Positions 11,406 through 21,884 of a DNA stretch of 64,000 nucleotides are shown here, in pieces. Positions within the stretch are counted from its first letter, which is position 1. Each line of letters opens with the position of its first letter. Both the position numbers and the translations under genes were made by a program. The notes under the pieces are model-generated. The model had not been told where the DNA came from, ran no database searches, and was given only the letters and a program-made list of their open reading frames with translations. Source of the DNA: Chlamydoabsidia padenii (lineage: Eukaryota; Mucoromycota; Mucoromycetes; Mucorales; Cunninghamellaceae); NCBI GenBank assembly GCA_025330725.1, contig JAIWND010000009.1, positions 186,001-250,000 of the forward strand, in the 5' to 3' direction.

Positions 11406-13597
11406 ATGACTGATTCTTCCTGCTTCCCCAAATGGCAGCTTGCTATTGTATACATATGTCGTTTTGCAGTAAGTGAAAAAGTAAAAGGATTAACCTGATT
11501 GTTGATATAGTTTGGCTGGCTAATTGACTGACTCACAACTCTCTCTCTCGCTTTTTTTTTTGTAGGAACCTGTTAGCTTTACTGTGCATCTACCATTTAT
11601 ATACTTTGTAAAGCAAACAGTAGTAATAAACTATCTATACTATAATTGACTAATCAACTTGTCTCTTATCTTTGATGAATTGTTATCTTCCTTTAGATGG
11701 TACGGGATCTTCAAGTTGCCGATCAAGAATCACAAGTGGGATATTATGTAGGGTTATTAACTTCGGTCTTTAGTGCTGCTCAATTCATGTCAGGTAAAGT
11801 ATAATTTTTTGTTAAACTGAAAAACAAGGTTAAACTAATTTGATGTGTGTTTATACTTGTAGCTATTCCTTGGGGTCTACTGTCAGATCGGTTTGGGCGT
11901 AAACCTATTGTCATGATTGGTCTTTCAAGCACCACTATCTCCATGTTACTCTTTGGATTATCACCATCCTATGCCTTTGCACTGACTGTTAAATTTGTAT
12001 CTGGATTAATGGTAAGTTGATATAGGTTATTTTTAATCTCTTGATTTTACTAACTGTAATCTTTCTTAATAGGATGGAAACATCGGTATACTAAAAAGCA
12101 TGATTCAAGAAATTACTATCAATTGTACTCAAGAACAACGTGCAAGAGCGTTTTCTTTTTTACAAATAACCTTTGGCCTCGGTACAACTGTAGGTGTTTT
12201 TATTGGTGGTAAGTGAAAAAGACTAGTAACGAATGCGAATACTCACCTTTTTTATTTTGTTTTGTTTTTAACAACTTAAGGGTCTTTATATAATCCAGTC
12301 GGAATGTTTCCGGGTCTATTTGAGCACCATGATCTGTTGAAACAGTTTCTGATGGATCATCCTGCTTTTTTGCCTTGCCTTGCTTCTGCCTTGATCTCGT
12401 CCATTGGATGGCTTTTGGGTGCCTTGTTCCTCAAAGAAACATTGATGGTCTCATCCTCACCTGCTTTGGATGAAGAACAAGACGAAACTACACCACTATT
12501 GATACCCACAACCACTCAACAATATCAACCACCACCGACTACAAGCACATCATACTCAAGCCTTCCTGGTCAACACAGATCCGATGATTCCCATTCTCAA
12601 CATGTATCCTCCATTGCTATTCTGTCTAAATTGAAAAAGTCTCTTACTGGTCCTGTTGTCTACATATGCTTAACCTATGGCATGGTGGCATTCCAAAATA
12701 CATTTTATGATAGTAAGTAACTTGTGGATTATGTCTTGACATGTCACTAACAAAATCTCTTTATATATATTTATATTAATAGCCCTATTTGTCATTTGGT
12801 CTCCTTCCGACATTGACCAAGGTGGTATTGGCCTGGAATTCTTCCAAACTGCATTGATTCTAACCATCTCCGGCATAGTGACTTTGGTGACACAATTGAT
12901 CTTCTTCCATCGACTTGTCCACCACTTTGGCACACTGACACTATATCACTGGACACTGATCATCAGCATCATTGTTTTTTTCGTCCAAGGATTCACTCGG
13001 TTGATATATTATCTACCCATTGAAAATACAGAGATCGACCGGGCATCCACTGGTGGTGTGATTGTATGGATTGTATGGTCGGTGGCAATGATGACAACAG
13101 TCGTCAAAACGGTGTGTCAAACCATTCTTATGACCAGTTCGGTGATGCTTACTAACGATGCGGCGCCTACGTTTGATTCCCTTGGTACAATTAATGGATT
13201 CTCCATGTGTAAGTGCATTGACCACTCGTTTGTGAATCAAAAGACTCATATGATCAATGTTTCTCTCTAATATAGGCGTGGCTGCTTTAACACGTGCCCT
13301 GGGACCTGTGGTCTGTGGTCTGATATGGTCATGGTAAGTGACGAATGGGATGACATTGTACTACACTCACACTTTATTCTACTTTATATATATATATATA
13401 TTAGGTCTATTACCGGAACGATCATCCCAGACATACTGCGCCCTTATATCATTTGGTGGTCCCTCTCTCTTTGTGCAATTGGTACCTTTATTCTATTCCA
13501 AAGTTACAAACGGCAACATGATCGCCAGAACAACAATCCGATTATCTCACACGAGGACGAATATTCAGCCCTTCCCCAGCCTTCTCCTTCTACTTGA
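11406..13597 (+). CDS. Major facilitator superfamily transporter (YCR023C/ZIFL-like)
   Basis: Nine exons: 11406-11468, 11566-11607, 11697-11793, 11863-12011, 12073-12208, 12281-12712, 12783-13208, 13276-13333, 13405-13597; all GT-AG, phases close, 531 residues. The opening EPVSFTVHLPFIYFMVRDL and the loop-2 motif WGLLSDRFGRKP mark the MFS subgroup that contains yeast YCR023C and plant ZIFL-type carriers. Repeated hydrophobic segments and a long hydrophilic central loop (about residues 190-240, containing DEEQDETTPLL) fit a 12-helix carrier. Residues VAALTRALGPV near the end are also typical of the subgroup. Substrate cannot be told. Start MTDSSCFPKWQL chosen as the first ATG leading into helix 1. 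Confidence 0.9.
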
Positions 13598-13802
13598 TAC
13601 ATACATATCCTCACATACTTTTACATAGACCCCTTTATAGACTTAAATTAGTTATTGTTACCCTATTATTCAATAAATATGTATTTTGATTTTTACAATA
13701 TATATATATATATGTAATGGTGAATATATTTGGTGATGATGATTGGTTAATGTACAAACGACACAACTACTACTGTCGAACAATATAAAAGGGGTGGTTG
13801 CT

Positions 13803-14060
13803 TCATTGATGGCAGCAAGTGTAATAATGGTAGTAATAATTATAATAAGCACAATGCGCACACTCTATGGGAGCAGGAGCAGGAGGAGGTGGTGGTGGGG
13901 ATTGCTTCTTCTATGCAAGAAGAAAAAAAGGGGGGTAAGAGCGGGATTTCAATCTGCATGATTTTGTATTTTGACTTACCTTGGGATAACCATGCAAGGG
14001 TCTTAACCAGATGTATCGAGTATTCCCGACGTATGTTTTAGATTCTGATGAGTTCGTCAT
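13803..14060 (-). CDS. Small two-exon Pro-rich, Tyr/Cys-rich protein, unrecognised
   Basis: Two exons: 14060-13980 and 13910-13803, with a clean GT-AG intron of 69 bp and an in-phase join, giving 62 residues. The N-terminal half ends RYIWLRPLHGYPK. The second exon encodes a proline run followed by APAPIECAHCAYY and a Tyr/His-rich tail ending CCHQ. I do not recognise a family. In favour of a real gene: a perfect TATAAATA 70 bp upstream on the correct strand, good splice sites and a phase-preserving join. The Cys/Tyr tail after a Pro-rich stretch resembles in style small membrane-associated CYSTM-like peptides, but this is only a likeness. It converges on the MFS gene with a 205-bp gap. Confidence 0.55.
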
Positions 14061-14130
14061 GATTAAAAAAAAGTTTGGAAATGTGTTTTTATTTCGACGG
14101 GCATAGTTGGGAAATGAGAAAAATACGAGC

Positions 14131-14138
14131 TATTTATA
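14131..14138 (-). promoter_or_regulatory. TATA box of the small Pro-rich gene
   Basis: TATAAATA on the minus strand, about 71 bp before the ATG at 14060. Just upstream on the plus strand lies TTGAAAACTACGCCACCGC, similar in layout to the TIM22 promoter element. Confidence 0.6.
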
Positions 14139-14279
14139 CTAGTTGAAAACTACGCCACCGCCGATAGGTTTATGTCAATCATTCAATGAAACACTTGGCA
14201 TGGAGAGGTGGTCATATGTGATACAAGTGAATAAATGCAAGTAGTACCAAAGTGGCACACTCTTGGTCATGCCAACTTG

Positions 14280-14280
<1 letters not shown>

Positions 14281-14319
<39 letters not shown>

Positions 14320-14334
14320 AGAGAGAGAGAGAGA
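14281..14334. repeat. Poly(A) tract followed by (GA)n
   Basis: About 36 A residues then GA dinucleotides. A second A-run occurs at about 14471-14497. The 14061-14566 interval otherwise shows no gene. Confidence 0.85.
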
Positions 14335-14466
14335 AAACAATTGAGGGTGCCACCTGTACCCTAAAAAGACAAAGACATATAGTATGGCAACAAATAATAT
14401 CCAATAGAATAAAATGATAATTGTAGTTTTATTTAAAGATATAGAATAGGTGTAAGACATAATAAA

Positions 14467-14497
<31 letters not shown>

Positions 14498-14566
14498 GAT
14501 AAAAGAGACTATTCACAATATGATATATACTAACTAATCACAAGATACTATTGACTATTTGGTTAT

Positions 14567-16246
14567 TCACATTAAGGTACAAGAAGGATTCTTGGAGCCG
14601 GTAGTATCTTTGGGTGCTTGATCCAATCCAGATGAAGGTTGAGGGAGTGCCTTTGATTCGGCGGCGGCGGCAGACGGATGGTGTTCTGTCGAGTTGATTC
14701 CTCTTGATTTGTGTTCGGATGGTGCTTGAGTTGATGGTTGTTGAGGTACTCGAGCCGATTTATCTTCAACCTTGTTGTTATTCACAGTAGTAGCAACCGA
14801 TTGATCATTCACCTTGTTATCACCAGTTGAAGCATTAGGAGCAGAAGTAGGAGCCAATTGACCATCTACCTTGTTGTCACCCATTGAAGTATTATTATGA
14901 GTAGGAGCCAATTGATCATCCATCTTGTTATCACCAATTGAAGTACTAGAAGGAGCAGGATTAGGGGCCAATTGATCGTCCAACTTGTCACTAGTATGTT
15001 CTTGACCCTTAGACGCAGTCTTGATCTCTTCGCTTGGCAGTTGCTGTTGTACAGATCCAGTCTTGACATCATTATCGCTAACAGGCATAGAGATTTGATC
15101 CACCGCTCCTTCGTTCTTGATTGGTTCCACAGTAGTCGAATTTCCACTAGTCTTGATATCATGAGCCGTCACTGGTTTTTCCGCTGTATGTTCTCTTGTC
15201 ACAGTGTTGGGCATCAAAGCATTTTGAGTTGTTGAGGCAGGACTTTCAGTTAGGGCCAAAGGAGAAGCTTGTTCCGTCTTGAGTTGTTGACCAGTAGACC
15301 TTTGGTCGGCAGGAGCGGGTTCTTCCGATATAGCAAGGGCTTCCAAATCAGGTGTGGTCTTGACGTCAGCTGATGTAGGACAAAGAGAGGGCTTTTCAAC
15401 AAGAGCAGTTTCCATCTCAGGTTCGGTCTGGACAGGAGCAGCAAGTTGTTCCACCACAGGTTGAGATCCATCCACAGATTGGCTACATTCAGAAGAGACA
15501 GGCAAGCAAGCAGTAACATCGATAGCACCATTATCAGCAGTAGAAGCAATAGCCGCATGAACAGCTTCCTTGGGCATCACCGCAGTATCCTTTTGTTGTG
15601 GTTCCCCAACTTGTTTATCCCCATTAGGTTCAGATTGTTGTTGTTGTTGCAAGTCAGAATCGAAATCAGAATCAGAATCAGAGCCAGAAGAGTTCGAGCC
15701 AGAAGAGGTGGAAGAGCCAGACGCCTTGGATGGTGCGACCTTCTTGATCACTTTATGGGCGGCAGTAGCAGGTGCATGAGCCACGGTGTCAACAGCCTTT
15801 TTGAGAGATTCACGTTTCGATCCTTTACGGTGCTTGCGTTTATCCTTGGTAGTAGTTTCCTTGTTTTCATTTTCCTTGGCAGTATCAGAAGAAGAACCAG
15901 TGGAAGAAGGCACCGAATCTTGTTTTACTTGTCGTTGTTTTTCACCAGCATCTTGAACAGCATTATCCACAGCAGAGGGATTAGGTATACCAATGGCAGT
16001 AGATCCAGAACCAGAAGTGTCTTGTTTTTGTTCTTGTTCTTGTTGCTTGTTGTTGTTTTCCTTCATAGCGTTGACCACATGGTGAGGAGCAGGCATACCG
16101 GCAGCTGCAGACGCGACGGCAGGCAGTTCTTGTGATTGAGAGGATTCAGTGTGAGAAGATTCCACATTACTAGTCTTATCATTAGCAGAGGAATCCTCAG
16201 TAGTGTGAGGAATAGAGTTGTGTACATTGTCGTTAATAGTGGTCAT
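14567..16246 (-). CDS. Low-complexity Ser/Ala/Asp-rich protein with C-terminal CaaX box
   Basis: Single open frame of 559 residues from ATG at 16246, with TATAAA about 82 bp upstream. Composition is Ser, Thr, Ala, Asn, Asp and Lys-rich; no folded domain is evident. A basic helix-like segment lies mid N-terminal (KKAVDTVAHAPATAAHKV). Near residues 430-500 a tandem repeat recurs, each unit ending GDNK followed by a DDQLAP/DGQLAP block. The last residues are SCTLM: CTLM fits a CaaX prenylation box, with X=Met favouring farnesyl transfer, so I infer membrane attachment. Probably disordered; function unknown. Several long antisense frames across it are shadows of the biased composition. Confidence 0.8.
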   Translation of the reverse strand: MTTINDNVHNSIPHTTEDSSANDKTSNVESSHTESSQSQELPAVASAAAGMPAPHHVVNAMKENNNKQQEQEQKQDTSGSGSTAIGIPNPSAVDNAVQDAGEKQRQVKQDSVPSSTGSSSDTAKENENKETTTKDKRKHRKGSKRESLKKAVDTVAHAPATAAHKVIKKVAPSKASGSSTSSGSNSSGSDSDSDFDSDLQQQQQSEPNGDKQVGEPQQKDTAVMPKEAVHAAIASTADNGAIDVTACLPVSSECSQSVDGSQPVVEQLAAPVQTEPEMETALVEKPSLCPTSADVKTTPDLEALAISEEPAPADQRSTGQQLKTEQASPLALTESPASTTQNALMPNTVTREHTAEKPVTAHDIKTSGNSTTVEPIKNEGAVDQISMPVSDNDVKTGSVQQQLPSEEIKTASKGQEHTSDKLDDQLAPNPAPSSTSIGDNKMDDQLAPTHNNTSMGDNKVDGQLAPTSAPNASTGDNKVNDQSVATTVNNNKVEDKSARVPQQPSTQAPSEHKSRGINSTEHHPSAAAAESKALPQPSSGLDQAPKDTTGSKNPSCTLM

Positions 16247-16327
16247 ATTGTAAAATAAAAATCAAGTGAGAGTGTGTTAAAGAAGCGAAAGAGGAAGGTT
16301 GTAAAAAGAAAAAATCGCACCATCCAC

Positions 16328-16362
16328 TTTATAAAATAGGTCGAAATAGGTCGGGATTTGAA
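16328..16362 (-). promoter_or_regulatory. Promoter of the CaaX protein gene
   Basis: On the gene strand, TTCAAATCCCGA (16362-16351) is followed about 20 bp later by TTTTATAAAG (TATA core complementary to 16328-16333). The ATG is at 16246. This is one of the clearest examples of the element placed just upstream of TATA. Confidence 0.6.
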
Positions 16363-17875
16363 TAGGATTGTATTTGGATCTTGCACGAAATAGCCTCAGG
16401 TTGATAATCGTCAGAGACCTGGAAGACCGGGTTACATGAGAAAACAAAAAAAAAAAAAAAAAAAACACTTGACTCTATTTGGTATCTTCTTGAACTTTGC
16501 AAAAATAGATGTAGTTTCTTTTTGGTAGAGAACAAAAGATGCGAGTCCTCTATCTTTTTTCTTTTGTTAACAAATCAATGCTTTTTGATTCTGGTAAAAT
16601 ATGAGATATGGGGCTCTATTTTTTTCTTGTGATCAATATATTAATATATTCACACGCATACATACAATCAAGTGTTTGGCGTAAAAATGTCCATTCGAGT
16701 CAAAGGCATGTGATGTAAAAGACCAAAATGCATTAATTTTGAACCCCGCCACAAGGCCCGCACTGCTAGCTCGACAATCAGTTCATGCACATCACTATCG
16801 GGACAATGACGATGATTAGACTGATTGTAAGAGCACTAAATTGAAGATCAATGAACTCATCAATGAAAACACCGCTTTAAAAATAGAAAATCAAGTTACT
16901 TTCATATCCCGATCGCGTCTAGGCATCAAGTGCTTCATGATCGACTTTTTTGTCATTAATGGAAGAAAGGAAACCAAACCATAAAAAAAAAAAATACAGA
17001 GAGAGAGAGGCGAGTCTGTGTGTAGCAAAAGAATTTAATTGTTTCAGGTATCATCTTTTAGTTTCCACATTTGATCCTGTACCCATCACTGGTGCACAGT
17101 CGCCTGTCATCATTGGCAATTCTACTACACCCCCCTTTGTAAATCATTCCATTATATTGTTTTTTTATTATCAAAGATTTTACTATTCGAGAAGCTAAGT
17201 AACTACTATATATTGTATGAAGACATATTCTGGTTCCATCCCCGCCTTGTGTGTTCGTGATGTCGTCCTTGATCCGTCATAACTAATCATCAAACACTGT
17301 AGTTAGTCCTATCATCAATATCATTCCATGCAAACCCAACTTACGTACTTGCCGCCTCCGAGTTTTCAAATCGCACCGCATTAAAGTAATACGATGATTA
17401 TACCACCTGTATCTATTATAAGAAGGAATACCAAAGGTGTCGGACATGATGTAGTTGAATAGATAGTTATATCGTGTGACCTATCTATTATATCATCAGT
17501 ATCATAACCTTGACTTCTTACCTGTCTGCCAAAGCTCCATTTTTGAAATAGATGTCGACTGTTAGCATTGTTATTACTGTCGTCATTATTACCTGTTTAA
17601 TTACTACATCCAAGTTACGTCGTCTAATCAGAGTGAGGGCCATTTATAACATTAGGGTTATACGTCGTTTCAAGCTAGATATTATTAGTCTCGACCTGAG
17701 TGTTTACGTTGTTGTTAATGGTGATTGACAGGCTATTCAGATCATGATGGCTGCATCGACTATGTTCGACCATTGAAGAATGGAAAGAGCGAGAATGAAA
17801 TGATTCATCTAAAAAAAATGAACCTTCCCCTGCCCCCAAAATCACGTACTGTATATTGAAACCTCGACAGGCTTT
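16363..17875. other. Intergenic region without a supported gene
   Basis: About 1.5 kb with only short open frames. It contains a copy of the recurring element (TTTTGAACCCCGCC near 16736-16750) followed 30 bp later by GTTCATGCAC at 16781-16790, with no obvious gene after it. No RNA gene seen. Confidence 0.5.
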
Positions 17876-18583
17876 CACATCCCGCTTGCCCTAGCTTTGA
17901 AACTCAAGAGAGCTCTATTGCCTCAAGAGACAAGTGATGCTCATGGCAAAAGTGACCATGTGCATTCCTTAGCCTATTTTCAACTAACTTTACATAATGG
18001 TCTTTGTACCAAGTACCTTGTCTGGAGTAGTATAGCCTCAAGATCGTTTTAACCTGACTTTTGTAAAAAATAGTTGCAGAATGAAAATTAACACACAAGA
18101 TCAAACTTGATTTAAAACCCGCTTACCCTCGCCTTGAATCTTAAGAGAGCTCTACTACCTTAATGAACAAGCGATGCTAATGACAAAAGTGGCGATGCAG
18201 ACATTATAGCCTATTTCCGACAAAGTTTACATAATGGTCAATATACCATGTCCACTGTATGGAGCAGTATAGCCTCAAGATTGTTTTACCCTGACTTTTG
18301 TAAAAAAAAAAGTTGCAGAATGAAAAAATTGACACACAAGACAAAACGTAGTTCAAAACCCGCTTACCCTCATCTTGAATCTTGGGAGTGCTCTATTGTC
18401 TCAATGAACAAGTGATGCTAATGATAAAAGTGACCATGTGCATTCCTAAGCCTATTTCCAACAAAGTTTACATAATGGTCATTGTACCAAGTACCTTGTA
18501 TGGAGCAGGATAGCCTCAAGATCGTTTTAACCTGACTTTTGTGAAAAAAGTTGCAGAATGGAAATTGACACAGATCAAAATAT
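17876..18583. repeat. Three tandem copies of a ~240-bp unit
   Basis: Copies start near 17876, 18115 and 18355. Shared blocks include CCCGCTT(G/A)CCCT at each start, AAGTGATGCTCATG-like, TTTACATAATGGTC, TATAGCCTCAAGAT and GTTGCAGAATG; the last occurs near 18073, 18313 and 18551, giving periods of 240 and 238 bp. Copies differ by scattered substitutions and small indels, so the array is not recent. No frame stays open through all three copies. Each copy opens with a sequence like the recurring promoter element. Confidence 0.9.
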
Positions 18584-19019
18584 GATGTCCTGTAGATAAA
18601 AGTGGTAGTAGATTAGTTTTAGACTGGTTTTATTGTAGATATAGTGTTATATGTGATCTTAATGTCAATAAAGTCTTGTTTTATCATATATTTGCTGGTC
18701 AATACAAATATGTCTGTCAATGAAGGTGTTTCTATCATAAATGATTTATGTATCACGATGGATAATACCTATATACATGATGAATCGTGTATAGTTCAAA
18801 ATTAGCTGGACAGCTAAAATACCAATGTCCCCCCCGGGTTACCCCCAATTGGTGTTGTTACTTCTGCTGCTGTTGCTGTTGCTGTGTTCTTGTTGGATAT
18901 GCTGATGTTGGCAGTGGACTAAAAGCACAAAAAGAAAGATGAAGATGAAGCGGATGAAGAGGAGGATGAAAATGAGGATTAGGAGAGATGTCTTTCTACA
19001 CCATAAGATACACCATTTG
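18584..19019. other. Intergenic region
   Basis: No supported gene. Around 18855-18890 is a CTG/TTG-type triplet tract, and 18935-18980 encodes in one plus frame an acidic DEDEADEEEDENED ending in a stop, possibly a leftover exon end. Not enough to call. Confidence 0.4.
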
Positions 19020-19215
19020 AATAGTAACACTTAATTGACATACATCAGAAATAATAACTCTTAATAGACAGACGTCCGAAATAATAACACTTAATAAACA
19101 TATTGTAAAAATAACAATAATTTTATACTAATAGTGAAAATAAACCATAAATTTATATCGATGGCAAAAATAACAATACTTTTATGATAATGTCAAAAAT
19201 AACATTCACTATGTA
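19020..19215. repeat. Degenerate ~29-bp A+T-rich tandem repeats
   Basis: About six imperfect units, each beginning (G/A)AAATAA(T/C)A followed by CTTAATA- or ATTTTAT-like sequence, at roughly 29-30 bp spacing. The array ends about 80 bp before the first recognisable Fanzor-like codons. Degenerate, so boundaries are approximate. Confidence 0.6.
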
Positions 19216-19292
19216 TTTGTCATTTCTTCGTTTTTGTTTGATAATTCGGAAATTCAATGATGAAAGGACTTCGGTTTTTTTTTTTCAAACGT

Positions 19293-20209
19293 AAATTGCT
19301 CCTCTCCTGGGTTGCCCCTGGCAACAACACTTGGTTTGCTGGATTGGGAAATTCATGCAGAATCGGGATCTTAAATTAAAACACCGCCTTCACTTGCATG
19401 AATCAAATCTCAATGTTTTGTACGTACCCCTGGAAGAAGAAATGGAAAATTATGATGCGAAGCGAGTACAGAAGTTGCTGAAGGCCCGTAGCCATTTAAG
19501 AACCGACTATTACCGCCATGTCATGAAGAGAGAAAAAAAGGAGCAAACCAATTTCAATGCCATTGAAGGATATCTGTTGGAGATTGAACAAATGCATAAA
19601 AACCAAGACGGTCAGCACCACGTTTACATTGGGCCTAACATGAAAGTCAGCAATACCGGCATCTTCTCCACACATTCTACCACCAATCTCCATGGATCAA
19701 GAAGCAAAACTATGGTATGGAACGATTCAACGACAAGGCCTATGCATCTGCGGCAAAAGCATTAATACGAAACCTAGTGAATCTCAAGGTGAACCCCGTC
19801 ACGTCAAATCAGTTGTGATTTATGGGGATGCTGGTGAATAAAAGGATATCAGCGCCAAAACACAACCACGTTACAACAATTTCTCAAGGAAAAAGCAACA
19901 GTTCATGAAACTAATGAATACCTTACATCGAAACTATGTTGTCTCTGTGACTCTCGGGTTGTTCACCCACGGCGGCGGGATAGCACCAAACTGAATTCAG
20001 GAATCGTGTCCTGTATCAACTCTGTTTGCATTGAAAGAAAAAATGGAATTTCGTCGCAAGGGCGGGATCAAAATGCAGCAATAAACATTTTGAAGAAAGG
20101 AGTTTACAAAATGGCGACCAATATCGACTACCCCGCTTTTACATCAACAACAGCAACAACAGTAACAGCACAAAATTTATTCAAGTATTTATTCGGTGGC
20201 GAGGTGTAA
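19293..20209 (+). pseudogene. Fanzor (eukaryotic TnpB/OrfB-like) nuclease pseudogene
   Basis: Pieces of one protein lie in order in three different frames: KLLLSWVAPGNNTWFAGLG (from 19293), a helical stretch with KLLKARSHLRTDYYRHVMK (about 19331-19660), RFNDKAYASAAKALI (from 19723), VVIYGDAG (from 19812) and a C-terminal part from 19871 to the stop at 20209. That last part has EKATVHETNEYLTSKLCCLC, a second cysteine pair CINSVC and GRDQNAAINILKKG. Zinc-ribbon cysteines followed by RD-NAA-NI is the C-terminal signature of TnpB/OrfB and Fanzor nucleases (RuvC-III end); a V-DPG-F block would be RuvC-I. Living relatives are RNA-guided DNA nucleases carried by transposons. At least three frame changes plus an internal TAA make this copy dead. 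The N-terminal half is missing or unrecognisable. Confidence 0.78.
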
Positions 20210-20720
20210 TGTAGTAATGGTAAGTTGCATGAGCCCCTCATATCCGTATTATCGCTAACTGGAAAGGCTCGTAAAAAAAGGAAGCCTGATGTTCTGGCCG
20301 TTGGGCTGTCCTGGTCGGACAAGTTGAAAAAAAAAAAAACCCTCAACCCAGAAAAGAGTATCATATGGCCACATATCTTTCATGTTGAATAGTTTACTGG
20401 TTTCATCAAAAGGTATTCTTTAGATACCATCTAAAGGGTATATTTAGACGAGACTCGAGAGTGGTTGATCTCCGTTCGTTTCACAGTCTGACCATTACAG
20501 GCAGTTTTAAATGCATTGACATTGTTACATTGGAGATAAAAGTGAGTCAGACGATAGTCTAAATGGGGCATTTAGTCCATCACGAATAAACATGTCCACT
20601 ATTCATACTGGCAGAGAAGATCATGCAAGATGCTGGTATTTTCAAATCCCGGCTGTGAATATTTTCCCATTGCGCCTTTGATTTTCATTTTCCTCACTCC
20701 TCTTCCGCTCTTTTCTTGGG
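20210..20720. other. Intergenic region downstream of the Fanzor remnant
   Basis: No gene seen. TTTTCAAATCCCGGC lies at about 20639-20653, about 70 bp before the candidate ATG at 20721. I could not find terminal inverted repeats matching the left side of the Fanzor remnant by eye. Confidence 0.4.
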
Positions 20721-21290
20721 ATGTTGATGGTGCAGCTTATCTGTTTCCTGTTTATGACCTACTTGGGTATCAAAAACAAAGGACCACTTTACTTTGATGC
20801 ACTCTCGTAATAATTGGAAAAAAAAAATGTCCTTGTAGCAATATAACTAACTGAAAACTCGCCCATATTAGGATTCTTACTATTGAATGTAGCAACACAA
20901 GATTCCAAATCTTCCCTCAGTGTGAAGGACTATAACTCTTCTGCCATCGGATGTCTTATGTTAAAGGTACACTTTCTACTTTTCTCTTGATAGTGGGATT
21001 ATCTGGTGCCTATATTCCTGGGCAAGTACTACTAATACCCATTCATCCTTGTATGAACATCATTACTGACTACTTTTTAATAGGACATTCTCATCAACAA
21101 GTTATTATACATCCACTACCCCACTGAGTATTAGAACATTAGAATCAAGTCACTCGTCTAGGTAAGCCATAAAAACTATCTAGTGGGAAACTAATCTTCT
21201 CTTCTTCATGGTGATAGGCAGTGGGTGTTCTGTTGGCCAATGGAATGATATTTCAAACCCCGCCAGTGACCAAATTGGTGCCCACGTATG
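20721..21290 (+). CDS. Candidate small multi-exon membrane protein, model unresolved
   Basis: A promoter element 70 bp upstream and an ATG opening MLMVQLICFLFMTYLG (hydrophobic) suggest a gene. Later segments in plus frames look coding, including GTLSTFLLIVGLSGAYIPGQ, and several GT-AG pairs are present, but no chain of exons joins all segments in one phase. It could be a gene whose model I cannot solve, or a decayed one. No family recognised. Coordinates are approximate. Confidence 0.25.
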
Positions 21291-21544
21291 TCATATGAAG
21301 CCAAATAAACAACAATAAAAAGGTTGTCTGCCATATCGAAATATTTATCTTCTACCTGTTACTGCTGCTTTGGTTTGCCAAGTTTACCTTTCTGATCGTC
21401 GAAACCTAGTGTTATACAAAACTGTAAGTAGGAAAAGAAAAATACATATAAAACGAAAAAGTATATATTGATAGCAGCTTTACTAACCCGACTTTATCGC
21501 GAAAAACAAACAAAACTTGCTCATCTTCTTGGGTCATACCTTGA

Positions 21545-21853
21545 ATGAAACGGACGAAAGTGCAATATCTTCTTATGAGACCAACAACTCGTGGCAAGAA
21601 ACTCTCACCAAAGGATCGGCTTCGGATCTACAAAGGATCTCAACTTCTCGCCTTGGACAACTCTACTGACGACATTCTAGATACGGCGGATCAAGTTAAA
21701 ACTGGTTTGGTTATTAATGAAGAAGTAAGTAACTTATGAATGTGGAGGGTAGACGAATGTTGATCAACGACACTAGATACTATGTAGTGGGTGTTGAGAC
21801 GGAGTTTATTGATCATTACTTTATTTGGAACTAACACACACACTTTCTCTTCC

Positions 21854-21884
<31 letters not shown>

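Noticed and set aside
15446..16135. Long open frame on the plus strand opposite the CaaX protein
   Set aside because: Ser/Arg-rich shadow of the biased codons of the minus-strand gene; no family likeness and no promoter.
17876..18583. Tandem units considered as a CRISPR array
   Set aside because: Units are 240 bp and diverged throughout, with no short identical repeats and unique spacers; the genome is eukaryotic.
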